A DNA stretch of 25,935 bases from NCBI GenBank assembly GCA_038234045.1, contig JBBSUX010000009.1, forward strand, positions 1-25,935. The letters are read 5' to 3'. Below, one piece after another: positions 1 to 8,632 of the stretch. The position numbers and the translations under genes were made by a program. The notes beneath the pieces are model-generated. The model was not told where the DNA came from and did no database searches. It saw only the letters and a list, made by a program, of their open reading frames with translations. How positions within the stretch are numbered: the stretch's first letter is position 1; the number at the start of each line of letters is the position of its first letter. This stretch comes from JBBSUX01 sp038234045 (GTDB taxonomy: Bacteria; Pseudomonadota; Gammaproteobacteria; Burkholderiales; Burkholderiaceae_C).

Positions 1-812
1 AGGCCCAGCACTTCGCAATCCAGCTGTTCGCCCATCTCGGCCAGCCACAGGCCGCCGCCTTTGGTGAAGACGATGCGCGGCACATCGGCGCCGTCTGGCC
101 CGATGCGCTTCAGCTGCGCCAGAACGCGAGCCGTGTAGGCCATGCTGAAGGTCTGGAATGCGCCTTCGGCCAGCACGCCGCCCCAGCTGTCGAAGATCAT
201 CACGGCTTGCGCGCCGGCGTCGATCTGGGCGTTGAGGTACTGCGCGACGGCGTCGGCATTCACCGCGAGCATGCGGTGCATCAGATCAGGCCGGCTGTAG
301 AGCATCGACTTGACCAGGCGGTAGTCGCTTGATCCGGCCCCTTCGACCATGTAGCACGCGAGCGTCCAAGGGCTGCCTGAAAACCCGATGAGCGGCACCT
401 TGCCATTCAGTGCGCTGCGGATGGTGGCAACGGCATCGAACACGTATTGCAGCTTGTGCATGTCGGGCACTTGCAGTGCGGCAACCGCTGCTTCGTCGCG
501 CACCGGGTGCGCGAACCTGGGCCCTTCGCCCAGCTGAAAGCTCAGCCCCAGCCCCATTGCATCCGGAACGGTGAGGATGTCCGAGAACAGGATGGCGGCA
601 TCGAGCGGATAGCGCTCCAGCGGTTGCAAAGTGACTTCGCATGCGTAATCGCGATTGGTGGCCAGTCCCATGAAGCTGCCGGCCTTGGCTCGCGTGGCGC
701 GGTACTCCGGCAGGTAGCGGCCAGCCTGGCGCATCAGCCAGACGGGCGTGTAATCGGTTGCCTGGCGGCGACAGGCCCGCAGGAAAGTGTCATTGTGAAG
801 AGGGGCAAACAT
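1..812 (-). CDS. hemE: Uroporphyrinogen decarboxylase HemE (partial, C-terminus outside window)
   Basis: HemE decarboxylates the four acetate side chains of uroporphyrinogen III to give coproporphyrinogen III in cytosolic haem synthesis. The reading frame is open from an ATG at 812 to the left edge, about 270 of the usual 350-370 residues. Visible family motifs are the N-terminal MRQAGRYLPEYR (the conserved Arg-rich substrate-binding segment), FSDILTVPDAMG, and the segment around GFSGSPWTLACYMVEG. The start is the first ATG before the conserved N-terminus; an in-frame stop lies shortly upstream, and the ribosome binding site is weak. The gene reads out of the window to the left. The 113 bases between it and the next gene hold only a CTCGGC/GCCGAG inverted repeat (894-907) without a T-run. 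Confidence 0.95.
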   Translation of the reverse strand, partial: MFAPLHNDTFLRACRRQATDYTPVWLMRQAGRYLPEYRATRAKAGSFMGLATNRDYACEVTLQPLERYPLDAAILFSDILTVPDAMGLGLSFQLGEGPRFAHPVRDEAAVAALQVPDMHKLQYVFDAVATIRSALNGKVPLIGFSGSPWTLACYMVEGAGSSDYRLVKSMLYSRPDLMHRMLAVNADAVAQYLNAQIDAGAQAVMIFDSWGGVLAEGAFQTFSMAYTARVLAQLKRIGPDGADVPRIVFTKGGGLWLAEMGEQLDCEVLG

Positions 813-925
813 GCGCCAGATTGTCGCAGGGCCGTTTCTTCAGAACCCGCGTGCGGTGGCGGTTTTTGCGAGCGTGCTGCTCCCGATAGGCGCCTCGGCG
901 TGCCGAGTCCGCAGCGTCTGGACTG

Positions 926-2047
926 TCAGGCGTGAACGCCGGTCAGCATCGGCCAGATCCGATTGATGGCGAAGCCGCCCAGAAACAGCCAGACAAACAG
1001 CGTCGAGGCGAGAGCTAGCGGTTTGATACCAGCGCGGCGAATTGCAGAGCCGTGGGTGGTGAGCCCGAGTGCCGCCATCGCCATGGCGAGGATGAGGGTG
1101 TCAATTTCGTTCGTCCAGTGCACTGCGGCTTCCGGAAGGATCGCGAGCGAGTTCAGCCCCGCAACGGCCACAAAGCCGAATGCAAACCAGGGAATCGCCA
1201 GCTTGGTCTTGTTGCCCGAGTTCGGGTTGCCGTCGCCAAGTGCTGCGCGATCGCTGCGACCGATCCAGGCCGAGAGCAGCAACAGGAAAGGCGCCAGCAT
1301 CATCACCCGGACCAGCTTCGCGATGACGGCGGTACCGGCCGCATGCTCGCCAGCCGAACGCGCAGCGGCCACGACCTGCGCCACTTCATGGATCGTCGAG
1401 CCCGCATACATGCCGTATGCGCCGGGTGAAAGATCGATCCAGTGATGATCGAGATTGAGCTGATAGAGCGCTGGGTACAGGAACAGGCCCAGCGTGCCGA
1501 ACACCACCACGGTGGACACCGCGATGGTGACTTGCTCAGCCTCGCCTTTGACAACCGGCTCGGTCGCCATGACGGCTGCCGCGCCGCAGATCGAGCTGCC
1601 CGCGCCGATCAGGATGGCTGTATTTCGATCCAGCCCGAAAACGCGCGTGCCCATGAACCAGGCGAGCGCAAAGGTGCTGCACAGCACGGTGGTATCTATC
1701 GCGACGCCCGTCAATCCCACCTCGCCAATGTCCTGAAAAGTGAGCCGCAGGCCAAACAGGATGATCCCGAGCCGCAGTAACTTCTGCTTGGAGAAATTGA
1801 CGCCGGTGCCGCACGACGGTGCGAGTTGGGGGTACACCGTATTGCCCACCAACATGCCGATCACGATGGCCAGGGTCAGTGCGCTGATGCCGTGGGACTG
1901 GAGCCATTCGTTTTTGCTGAGCCAGACGGAGACGGCTGCCACGGCAGCGGCCAGCAGTAATCCCGGGAACAGGCGCCCGAACGCGCCACCTTGGGGTGTG
2001 GCGGCTTGAGACATGGTGACCGGGCTTTTGAGCGGTTGCGAAGACAT
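926..2047 (-). CDS. yeiH: YeiH/UPF0324 family putative sulfate (sulfite) exporter, inner-membrane
   Basis: This is a polytopic membrane protein of the YeiH/UPF0324 family (373 aa from the first ATG; E. coli YeiH is about 350). Family hallmarks visible are the LFPGLLL start of the first membrane segment, SALTLAIVIGMLVGN, LLRLGIILFGLRLTFQDI, AGSSICGAAAVMATEPVV, STIHEVAQVVAA and MAMAALGLTTHGSAIR. Members are annotated as putative sulfate exporters; transport has not been shown for most, so the substrate is inferred. An alternative ATG at 2014 would give a length closer to E. coli YeiH; neither start has a strong ribosome binding site. It is transcribed divergently from a yeiE-type LysR gene, the same arrangement as in enterobacteria, which suggests control by that regulator from the palindromes at 2088-2121. 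Confidence 0.9.
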   Translation of the reverse strand: MSSQPLKSPVTMSQAATPQGGAFGRLFPGLLLAAAVAAVSVWLSKNEWLQSHGISALTLAIVIGMLVGNTVYPQLAPSCGTGVNFSKQKLLRLGIILFGLRLTFQDIGEVGLTGVAIDTTVLCSTFALAWFMGTRVFGLDRNTAILIGAGSSICGAAAVMATEPVVKGEAEQVTIAVSTVVVFGTLGLFLYPALYQLNLDHHWIDLSPGAYGMYAGSTIHEVAQVVAAARSAGEHAAGTAVIAKLVRVMMLAPFLLLLSAWIGRSDRAALGDGNPNSGNKTKLAIPWFAFGFVAVAGLNSLAILPEAAVHWTNEIDTLILAMAMAALGLTTHGSAIRRAGIKPLALASTLFVWLFLGGFAINRIWPMLTGVHA

Positions 2048-2087
2048 GCCCCAACTGTGATCTGTTACGCCTTATCTGAAAAACGCG

Positions 2088-2121
2088 TTATATCGATATA
2101 AGCTATCGGTCATATCGATAG
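2088..2121. promoter_or_regulatory. Paired palindromes in the yeiH-yeiE intergenic region, probable YeiE operator
   Basis: A perfect 14-bp palindrome TTATATCGATATAA (2088-2101) is followed at once by the inverted repeat CTATCG-7-CGATAG (2103-2121). The word ATATCGATA occurs in both (2090-2098 and 2112-2120), a direct repeat with 22-bp period, close to two helical turns. The block is AT-rich in GC-rich DNA and lies between the divergent starts. Tandem dyads between a LysR gene and its divergent target are the usual LysR recognition/activation site layout; binding by YeiE is inferred. Confidence 0.6.
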
Positions 2122-2170
2122 ATGGCGGGCGCTGGCCCAGCTTGCGCCCCGCTGTTTGTTTGGAGTGATC

Positions 2171-3190
2171 GTGTACCTCACCCTGCGTCAACTCGAAATA
2201 TTCGTTGCTGTGGCGGACACCGGCAGCACCACAGCGGCGGGCGCGCGCATTGCGCTCTCGCAATCGGCCACCAGCGGCGCGCTGGGCGAGCTCGAATCCA
2301 TGCTGGAGGCGCGTTTGTTCGATCGCGTCGGCCGGCGACTTGTCATGAACGACGTCGGCCGCGCCCTTTTGCAGCCCGCCCGCGCGGTTCTGCAGGCAAC
2401 GCGGGATATCGAGCAGCAGTTTGGCCTGGATCGCGACGGAGCCAACGGATCGTCTGCGGCCGCAGGTCGCGCACGGGCTGGTGGTGGCCCGACGGCGCCT
2501 TCGCACCTGCGCCTGGGTGCCAGCACCACTATCGGCAACTACGTGCTTCCGGAGCTGGTGGGGCGCCATCTGCGTGTCTGGCCGAATGACAGGATCGATG
2601 TCCAGGTTGGCAACACGCGCGATATTGCAGCCGCCGCTGCCCGCATGGAGGTGGATGTCGGGCTGATCGAAGGGCCGTGCCATGAGTCGGACCTGCTGGT
2701 CGAGCCTTGGCGAGAAGATGAACTGGTGCTGGTGTGCGCACCCGGTCATCCACTGGCATTGCGTGCCCGCGCGGAGTCGCCGCCGCTGCCTGTCGCTGCG
2801 CTGGGCGAGGCGCGCTGGTTGTTGCGAGAACCGGGTTCAGGCACGCGGGAAATGGTCGAGCAGATGCTGCTTCCGCACCTCGGCCAGGTCGCCTCTGCCA
2901 TGCAGCCCGGCAGTACCGAAGCCATCATGCAGGCCGCTGCCGCCGGGCTTGGGCTCGCGTGCCTGTCGCGCTACGCCGTGCGTGATCTGGTGGCGCTGGG
3001 CCGTCTCACCGTACTGCCGACCGATCTGCCGAAGCTGATGCGGCGGTTCTATTTCGTGCGGCATCGCGCCAAGCATCTGTCGGCTGGGCTGGAGCGGTTC
3101 TTCTGGAACTGCAGGCCAGGCGGGCCGGGTGCTACGACGGGCCTTCTCGATGACCCACGCGCGGCTGCCAAACTTGGCTGGGCTGATTGA
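2171..3190 (+). CDS. yeiE: LysR-family transcriptional regulator, YeiE type
   Basis: This is a LysR regulator with an N-terminal winged helix-turn-helix (about residues 1-60, starting MYLTLRQLEIF) and a periplasmic-binding-protein-like effector domain (about 100-300). The effector domain matches E. coli YeiE as I recall it through STTIGNYVLPELV, VGLIEGPCHESDLL, LLREPGSGTREMVEQMLLPHL and RHRAKHLSAGLERFF. The start chosen is GTG 2171, which has GGAG five bases upstream (2162-2165); TTG 2156 and GTG 2165 are in frame but lack this. That gives 339 residues. YeiE homologues in enterobacteria are reported to respond to sulfite, so a sulfite-sensing role is plausible here, particularly with sorAB in the same window. 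An alanine/glycine-rich insert (about residues 95-115) separates the two domains. The gene converges on the FAD/Fe-S dehydrogenase with 13 bases between stops. Confidence 0.92.
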   Translation: MYLTLRQLEIFVAVADTGSTTAAGARIALSQSATSGALGELESMLEARLFDRVGRRLVMNDVGRALLQPARAVLQATRDIEQQFGLDRDGANGSSAAAGRARAGGGPTAPSHLRLGASTTIGNYVLPELVGRHLRVWPNDRIDVQVGNTRDIAAAAARMEVDVGLIEGPCHESDLLVEPWREDELVLVCAPGHPLALRARAESPPLPVAALGEARWLLREPGSGTREMVEQMLLPHLGQVASAMQPGSTEAIMQAAAAGLGLACLSRYAVRDLVALGRLTVLPTDLPKLMRRFYFVRHRAKHLSAGLERFFWNCRPGGPGATTGLLDDPRAAAKLGWAD

Positions 3191-3203
3191 AAGGTACGCT
3201 TCT

Positions 3204-6200
3204 TCAGACCAGCAACATGTCCAGCAGCCGCGCAACGTGGACAGCCTGGCGCTGTGAACCATCCGCAATCTGGTGGCGGCAACTGGTGCCGTCGGCCACG
3301 ATGATTGCGTCGGGATTTTTCCGCACTGCAGGCAATAGGCTGGCCTCGGCCATCTGCATCGATACCTCGTAGTGCGAAGCTTCGTAGCCGAAGCTGCCGG
3401 CCATGCCGCAGCAGGAACTTTCGATGAGTTCCGGCGCCGCACCAGGAATCAGCTTGAGCACGTCGAGAATCGGCGCGACCGCACCGAAAGCCTTCTGGTG
3501 GCAATGGCCGTGCAGGAGGATCGACTTGCCAGCGGGTTTGAGTGACAACTTGAATCGACCGGTCTTGGCTTCACGCGCCACAAATTCTTCGAACATCAAC
3601 GCCTGCTCCGAAACGGTCACGGCTTTTGCTCCCAGGCCCATGACGAGCGTTTCATCGCGCAGGGTCAGCAGGCATGAGGGCTCGAGGCCGACGATGGCGA
3701 TTCCCGCTTCTGCCAGCGGCGCCAGCGCATCGATCAGGGCACCAGCCTTCGCTTTTGCCTCTTCGACCATGCCGCTGGCGAGGAAAGTGCGCCCGCAGCA
3801 GTGGTGACCGCCGGCCTTTTCTACCGTATGCAACATGTAGCCGGCTGCATGCAGAACACGAGCGGCCGCCAGCGCGTTCTCGCTCTCGAAGGTACCGTTG
3901 AACGTATCGACGAAAAGGACCGCTACCCTCCGTCCTTTCTGGGCTGCTGCCACCGCGTCATCACGGCTTACGAACATCGTTGCGTCGTGCGTGCGCCAGA
4001 AAGTGTCGCTTCGCCAGGTGGGCAACGAGCGCTTGGCCGAAAAACCGAGAAGTTTTTCGCCGAGCCACGCAGCGGCGGGGATCCGATTGCGCAGATTCAG
4101 CAGCCATGAGAATCGGCTTGCACCATGTGCGAAATCGGGCAAATACGCAACCAGCTTGTCCTTGAGCGTGTGGCCGTGCTTACGCTTGTAATGATCGAGA
4201 AACTCGATCTTCATCTTGGCCATGTCGACGCCCGTCGGGCAGTCGCGCTTACAACCCTTGCAGCCGACGCACAAATCCATTGTTTCGTACATGGCTTCAC
4301 TGGTGAAAGCGTCGGGGCCGAGCTGGCCCGACACCGCAAACCGCAACGTATTGGCGCGGCCACGCGTGAGGTGCTGCTCGTCTCGCGTCACGCGATAGCT
4401 CGGGCACATGGTGCCAGCGTCGAACTTGCGGCAGTGGCCATTGTTGTTGCACATCTCGATGGCTTTGGCGAAACCGCCGGTCACATCGCCCCCGGTGCCA
4501 GGCGCCGTGGTTACCTCGGTCACTGGATCAGCCTGGACATTCCACGCGGACCAGTCGAGCACGGGTGTGAGTGGAATCCGCTTGTACGGTGTGGGGGCTG
4601 TCGCGGGCGCAAAGCGGAACAGCGAGCCGTCATCCATCTTGGGCGGATCGATGATCTTGCCGGGGTTGAACAGGCCGATCGGATCGAGCTTCTGCTTGAT
4701 GGAGCGAAAAGCTTCGTTGATCGTCGGGCCGAACTGCCACGCGATCCACTCGCCGCGGCACAGACCATCGCCGTGCTCACCACTGAAAGCGCCCTTGTAC
4801 TTGCGCACCAGTGCGCTGGCTTCGTCGGCAATGGCCCGCATCTTCGCCGCGCCGTCGGTGCGCATGTCGAGGATGGGGCGGACGTGCAAGGTGCCAACTG
4901 ACGCATGCGCATACCAGGTGCCGCGGCTGCCGTGCCGAGCGAAAACCTCTGTCAGCGCATCGGTGTATTCGGCCAGATGCTCAAGTGGTACCGCGCAGTC
5001 CTCGATAAAGCTCACAGGCTTGCCGTCTCCCTTGAGGCTCATCATGATGTTCAGTCCAGCCTTGCGCACCTCCCACAGGTTCTTCTGCGGCGCGTCATCC
5101 GGCATCTCGACGACGCTGCCGGGTAGGCCCAAGTCGCCCAGCAGCTCCACCAGTTGTCGCAGTTTTGGCAGCAAAGCTGATTTGTCTACGCCCGAGAACT
5201 CGACCAGCAAGATGGCTGTCGGCTTGCCAATCAGCGCGGTTTCGACCGTTGGCCGGAACGCTGGATTGGCAAGGGCCAGGTCGATCATCGTGCGGTCCAC
5301 TAGTTCGACCGCCGTCGGGCCGAGCTTGACGATGTGCTGCGCCGAATCCATCGCGGCGTGGAATGTCGGGAAGTTGACTATTCCCAGTACCTTTGCGCGC
5401 GGCAACTCCGAGAGTTTGAGCGTGAGGCTGTGCGTATACGCCAGGGTTCCTTCGGCGCCGATCAGCAGATGCGCCAGGTTCACGCTGCCATCAGCGGTGT
5501 ATGGCTTCTCGCTTTGATTGTCGAAAATGTCGAGGTTGTAGCCCGCCACACGGCGCATCACCTTCGGCCATCGCTGCGCAAGCTCCTTGCGGTGCCGTAC
5601 CGCCAGTTGCTTCACGTGCAACGCAATGTCGGTAGCGCGCGCGCCGAGGCTGGCGACAGTTCCGAAATCAATCAGCTCGCCATCGGACAACCAGGCTTTC
5701 GCACCGAGCACGTTGTGCACCATGTTTCCGTACGCGATAGACCGCGAGCCGCAGGAGTTGTTGCCTGCCATGCCGCCGAGAGTGGCTTGGGCGCTGGTTG
5801 ACACGTCGACCGGGTACCAGAGGCCGTGGGGCTTCAGCTGGGCGTTGAGATGGTCGAGCACGACGCCCGATTCGACCGTAGCGGTACGACCCTCCACATC
5901 AACATCAAGCACCCGTCGAAAATGTTTGCTGTTGTCAATGACCAGCGCGGCGCCAGTGGTCTGGCCGCATTGGCTGGTACCGCCGCCGCGCGCCAGCACC
6001 GGTACCTTCAGGTCTCTCGCGATCGCAATCGCGGTGGCGATGTCGTGTTCGGTTCTGGGCACCAACACACCTGGCGGCATGATCTGGTAAATCGACGCAT
6101 CAGTAGCGTAGCGACCGCGCGAACCCGCATCGAACAGTACCTCGCCCTGCGTTTCTGCGGTGAGCCGGCGCGCAAGGAGGGCGCAGGTTTCGTTGGGCGG

Positions 6201-6248
6201 GAGGGTGGTTCCCGCCGGTTGCAGGCGACTGGCTGGGTCGACTTTCAT
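3204..6248 (-). CDS. FAD/[4Fe-4S] 2-hydroxyacid dehydrogenase, YdiJ / D-2-hydroxyglutarate dehydrogenase type
   Basis: This is a large three-part flavoprotein, about 1014 residues from ATG 6248, the same size and architecture as E. coli YdiJ. Domains in order: FAD-binding type 4 (PCMH) at about 55-280 with RGGGTSQCGQTTG and the ATLGGMAGNNSCGSRS loop; FAD-linked oxidase C-terminal domain at about 290-535 with the EHGDG segment and the closing FNPGKIIDPP; an Fe-S region with Cys 600/606/615 and the CVGCKGCKRDCP cluster (Cys 660, 663, 666, 670); and a C-terminal pair of CCG motifs (817 and 946) as in GlpC/LldE subunits. Such enzymes oxidise D-2-hydroxyacids and pass electrons to quinone or another acceptor. 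A TTG 15 bases upstream is a possible alternative start. It is the last gene of a set with the aminotransferase and the hydratase; its real substrate cannot be read from sequence. Confidence 0.88.
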   Translation of the reverse strand: MKVDPASRLQPAGTTLPPNETCALLARRLTAETQGEVLFDAGSRGRYATDASIYQIMPPGVLVPRTEHDIATAIAIARDLKVPVLARGGGTSQCGQTTGAALVIDNSKHFRRVLDVDVEGRTATVESGVVLDHLNAQLKPHGLWYPVDVSTSAQATLGGMAGNNSCGSRSIAYGNMVHNVLGAKAWLSDGELIDFGTVASLGARATDIALHVKQLAVRHRKELAQRWPKVMRRVAGYNLDIFDNQSEKPYTADGSVNLAHLLIGAEGTLAYTHSLTLKLSELPRAKVLGIVNFPTFHAAMDSAQHIVKLGPTAVELVDRTMIDLALANPAFRPTVETALIGKPTAILLVEFSGVDKSALLPKLRQLVELLGDLGLPGSVVEMPDDAPQKNLWEVRKAGLNIMMSLKGDGKPVSFIEDCAVPLEHLAEYTDALTEVFARHGSRGTWYAHASVGTLHVRPILDMRTDGAAKMRAIADEASALVRKYKGAFSGEHGDGLCRGEWIAWQFGPTINEAFRSIKQKLDPIGLFNPGKIIDPPKMDDGSLFRFAPATAPTPYKRIPLTPVLDWSAWNVQADPVTEVTTAPGTGGDVTGGFAKAIEMCNNNGHCRKFDAGTMCPSYRVTRDEQHLTRGRANTLRFAVSGQLGPDAFTSEAMYETMDLCVGCKGCKRDCPTGVDMAKMKIEFLDHYKRKHGHTLKDKLVAYLPDFAHGASRFSWLLNLRNRIPAAAWLGEKLLGFSAKRSLPTWRSDTFWRTHDATMFVSRDDAVAAAQKGRRVAVLFVDTFNGTFESENALAAARVLHAAGYMLHTVEKAGGHHCCGRTFLASGMVEEAKAKAGALIDALAPLAEAGIAIVGLEPSCLLTLRDETLVMGLGAKAVTVSEQALMFEEFVAREAKTGRFKLSLKPAGKSILLHGHCHQKAFGAVAPILDVLKLIPGAAPELIESSCCGMAGSFGYEASHYEVSMQMAEASLLPAVRKNPDAIIVADGTSCRHQIADGSQRQAVHVARLLDMLLV

Positions 6249-6396
6249 TGCGTTCGCTTTCAAAGGATGACGGCGTGGAACCGTCCATGAATCAAGCTCA
6301 TCGCGACGCTCGCGGCTCTGTGTCTGCTCTTTCCGATCCTACGTCCGCACCAAGCCATGCGGCCGGTGTTGCGAAGCTGAATCCAGGCTTGGTACT

Positions 6397-7167
6397 TCAC
6401 TTCAGCGTCAGTTCAATGGGCGGCAGGCCTGCGATCTTTCCAATCACTTTGCCGGGGGCCTCTGGAAAGTGCATGCCCGTGTAGGAACCTGTGGTCACGA
6501 CGACGTCATTTCCGATCGCGATGCCACGCGCAACGCAGTGGTTTACAACCCAGGTCAGCAGCCGTCTGGGGTCCCCAGCAGGATTGCCGGCCGCTCCTTT
6601 GACGATGTCGATACCCTCGAAGGAAAAGCTGACCGACGGGTCCATGAATGGATAAGTCGGGTCATAGGGAATCGCATCACCACAAATGAGTGCGCCGTGG
6701 TTCTGCAGGTCGGCAAGCTGTGCAAGTTTGTCGACGGCAGGCCACTTTGCGTACCGGCTCGAAACGATTTCGATGGCTGGCAGACATTCGCTGATCGGCG
6801 ACAGCACGTCCTCCTCCGAATACGGTCCGCTGAATGGTTCGAACAGACGGCCGAAGCGGAAAGCGATCTCCAGTTCCAGTCCGAGCAGCGGGTAGTCGGA
6901 ACGGGCTATCGTGGCGCCGCTTGCGATCAGGCAATCGATGGGTAATGGCGCACCCTGAATCGGCCCATCGATTGACTTTGCCCCCACCTTCCAGCCGGCA
7001 ATAGACTGATCGAGGGCTGCCAGGGTCTGATGCTGTATGTCAAAAGCAGCGGCAGCATCACCTGGGATCGCTTCTTCATTCGGCGTATCGATAACCGAGC
7101 GAGCCTTCCAGGCAGCCGCAAGCTCAATAGCCAAGTCCATCCGTGATGTCGCAGTTTTGTTGTTCAT
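6397..7167 (-). CDS. 2-keto-4-pentenoate hydratase-like protein (fumarylacetoacetase superfamily)
   Basis: At 256 residues this is the full length of the MhpD/HpaH hydratase group. Motifs that fit the family are ELEIAFRFG (the two metal-binding glutamates of the E-x-E motif), LPAIEIVSSRY (third acidic ligand), NHGALICG, and VVTTGSYTGMHFPEAPG, the usual VxTGS-TG region followed by the closing strands. Family members hydrate 2-oxo-4-enoates (for example 2-oxopent-4-enoate) or decarboxylate related oxalocrotonates with Mg2+ in the cytosol. No other aromatic meta-cleavage genes are present, so the substrate is probably a different 2-oxoacid. The gene lies 148 bases upstream of the dehydrogenase and 175 bases downstream of the aminotransferase on the same strand. 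ATG 7167 was chosen as the first in-frame ATG; its ribosome binding site is weak and ATG 7140 is an alternative. Confidence 0.85.
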   Translation of the reverse strand: MNNKTATSRMDLAIELAAAWKARSVIDTPNEEAIPGDAAAAFDIQHQTLAALDQSIAGWKVGAKSIDGPIQGAPLPIDCLIASGATIARSDYPLLGLELEIAFRFGRLFEPFSGPYSEEDVLSPISECLPAIEIVSSRYAKWPAVDKLAQLADLQNHGALICGDAIPYDPTYPFMDPSVSFSFEGIDIVKGAAGNPAGDPRRLLTWVVNHCVARGIAIGNDVVVTTGSYTGMHFPEAPGKVIGKIAGLPPIELTLK

Positions 7168-7342
7168 TGCAGATGTGCAGCCCTGTCTGCTGTCGGAAGG
7201 GTGGGTGAGAGACTGTGAGCCGGTACCGTCGAACTTGGGGTCGGGTTCTTGCTCAGGCCGAACCCGGGGCCAAAACCGGCGGCGGCAGTGTTGACGTTCA
7301 CCCGATCGCGGTAGGTGATGAATGGAATCAACGTTATGCGGT

Positions 7343-8581
7343 TCAGGCCATCTTTTTCAGCTCGGCCGGTGCGTGATGGGCAAAGTAATCCATGGTGGCG
7401 TGGACGCCACTTCCGGCGACCTTGATGCCGGAAAGCTTCATGCCCATCTCGACACCCGCGACCATGGCAACCAAAGTAAGGTCGTTGCTGTCGCCCAGAT
7501 GGCCCATGCGGAACATGCGGCCTTTGAGCTTGCCCAGGCCAGTTCCCAGCGAGAGATCGAAACGCTTGTGAATCAGGCGACGCACCGCGTCGGCATCAAT
7601 TCCCTCTGGAGTAATCACACCTGTGAGGACCGGGGAGTACACGGACGGGTCCGCGCACTGGATGGGGAGCCCCCATGCGTTGACGGCAGCGCGCACTCCC
7701 GCGCCCCAGCGGATGTGCCGCGCAAACACCGCGTCCAGCCCTTCGCCCAGGATCATGTCGAGCGATTCGGCCAATCCATAAAGCAGGTTGGTGTTCGGCG
7801 TATAGGGCCAATAGCCATCCTTGTTCATCTCGACGATCTCGTCCCAGGCCCAGAACGCGCGCGGCAGCTTTGCTGTCTTCATTGCTTCGAGTGCACGGGG
7901 AGACAGCGCATTGAAGCTGATGCCTGGCGGCAGCATCAGCCCCTTTTGCGATCCGCTGACGGTGACGTCCACGCCCCACTCGTCATGTTGGAAGTCGGCG
8001 CCGGCGAGGCCCGAGATGCTGTCCACCATGAGCAGTGCGGGGTGGCTCGCTGCGTCGATTGCTTTGCGCACCGATGCGATGTCGGATGTCACCCCCGTTG
8101 AAGTTTCGTTGTGCACGACGCACACCGCCTTGATCTTCTTCTCTGTATCCTTGCGCAAGCGTGCCTCAATAAGGTCGGCCTGCACGCCGCGGCGCCAGCC
8201 GCCCGCTTGCGGCAATTGATCATCCTGACCATTCCACGCCAGGAATTCGGTGGAGACGCCCAGGCGCGCCGCCATCTTCTGCCACAAGGACGCAAAGTGG
8301 CCTGTTTCGTACATAAGGACCTGATCCCCGGGGCTTAGCGTGTTGGTGAGCGCCGCTTCCCATGCGCCCGTGCCAGAGGCTGGATAAATCACGACCGGGT
8401 GCTTGGTTTTGAAAACCTTCTGAATCCCCGAGAGCACCTGCAACCCCAGCGCACCAAATTCCGGCCCACGATGGTCGATGGTGGGCAAGCTCATCGCGCG
8501 CAGAATGCGGTCGGGCACGGGGCTCGGTCCGGGGATCTGAAGGAAGTGGCGGCCGGTGGGATGGAAATCGAGATTGAGCAT
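7343..8581 (-). CDS. Class V PLP aminotransferase, serine/aspartate/alanine-glyoxylate type
   Basis: This is a fold-type I PLP enzyme of 412 residues from ATG 8581, which has AGGA eight bases upstream (an in-frame TTG start further up lacks this and would run through the palindrome). The sequence aligns closely with methylotroph serine-glyoxylate aminotransferase and with BhcA, the aspartate-glyoxylate enzyme of the beta-hydroxyaspartate cycle: IPGPSPVPDRIL, IYPASGTGAWEAALTNTL, VCVVHNETSTGVTSDI, LLMVDSISG (Asp187, PLP pyridine N) and SGSQKGLMLPPG with Lys213 as the Schiff-base lysine. The family moves an amino group from Ser, Asp or Ala to glyoxylate, making glycine and a 2-oxoacid. Its neighbours (2-oxoacid hydratase, 2-hydroxyacid dehydrogenase) suggest use of the resulting 2-oxoacid or hydroxyacid. 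The amino donor cannot be assigned. Confidence 0.9.
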   Translation of the reverse strand: MLNLDFHPTGRHFLQIPGPSPVPDRILRAMSLPTIDHRGPEFGALGLQVLSGIQKVFKTKHPVVIYPASGTGAWEAALTNTLSPGDQVLMYETGHFASLWQKMAARLGVSTEFLAWNGQDDQLPQAGGWRRGVQADLIEARLRKDTEKKIKAVCVVHNETSTGVTSDIASVRKAIDAASHPALLMVDSISGLAGADFQHDEWGVDVTVSGSQKGLMLPPGISFNALSPRALEAMKTAKLPRAFWAWDEIVEMNKDGYWPYTPNTNLLYGLAESLDMILGEGLDAVFARHIRWGAGVRAAVNAWGLPIQCADPSVYSPVLTGVITPEGIDADAVRRLIHKRFDLSLGTGLGKLKGRMFRMGHLGDSNDLTLVAMVAGVEMGMKLSGIKVAGSGVHATMDYFAHHAPAELKKMA

Positions 8582-8609
8582 AGGGTTGGTCCTTTGGCTG
8601 ATGTTTAAT

Positions 8610-8630
8610 TTTTGCATGCAAAATGCAAAA
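8610..8630. promoter_or_regulatory. 14-bp palindrome plus extra half-site upstream of the aminotransferase; probable GntR-type operator
   Basis: TTTTGCATGCAAAA (8610-8623) is a perfect palindrome and is followed directly by another TGCAAAA (8624-8630), so the half-site TGCAAAA occurs twice in tandem. It lies 29 bases upstream of the aminotransferase ATG, where a repressor would cover the promoter, and just before the remnant of a divergent GntR gene. An identical 14-mer lies at 8922-8935. Short symmetric operators are normal for FadR-type GntR proteins; the assignment is inference from position and symmetry. Confidence 0.6.
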
Positions 8631-8632
8631 CA

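Noticed and set aside
894..907. CTCGGC/GCCGAG hairpin between hemE and yeiH as terminator
   Set aside because: Very short loop and no T-run on either strand; not enough for an intrinsic terminator.
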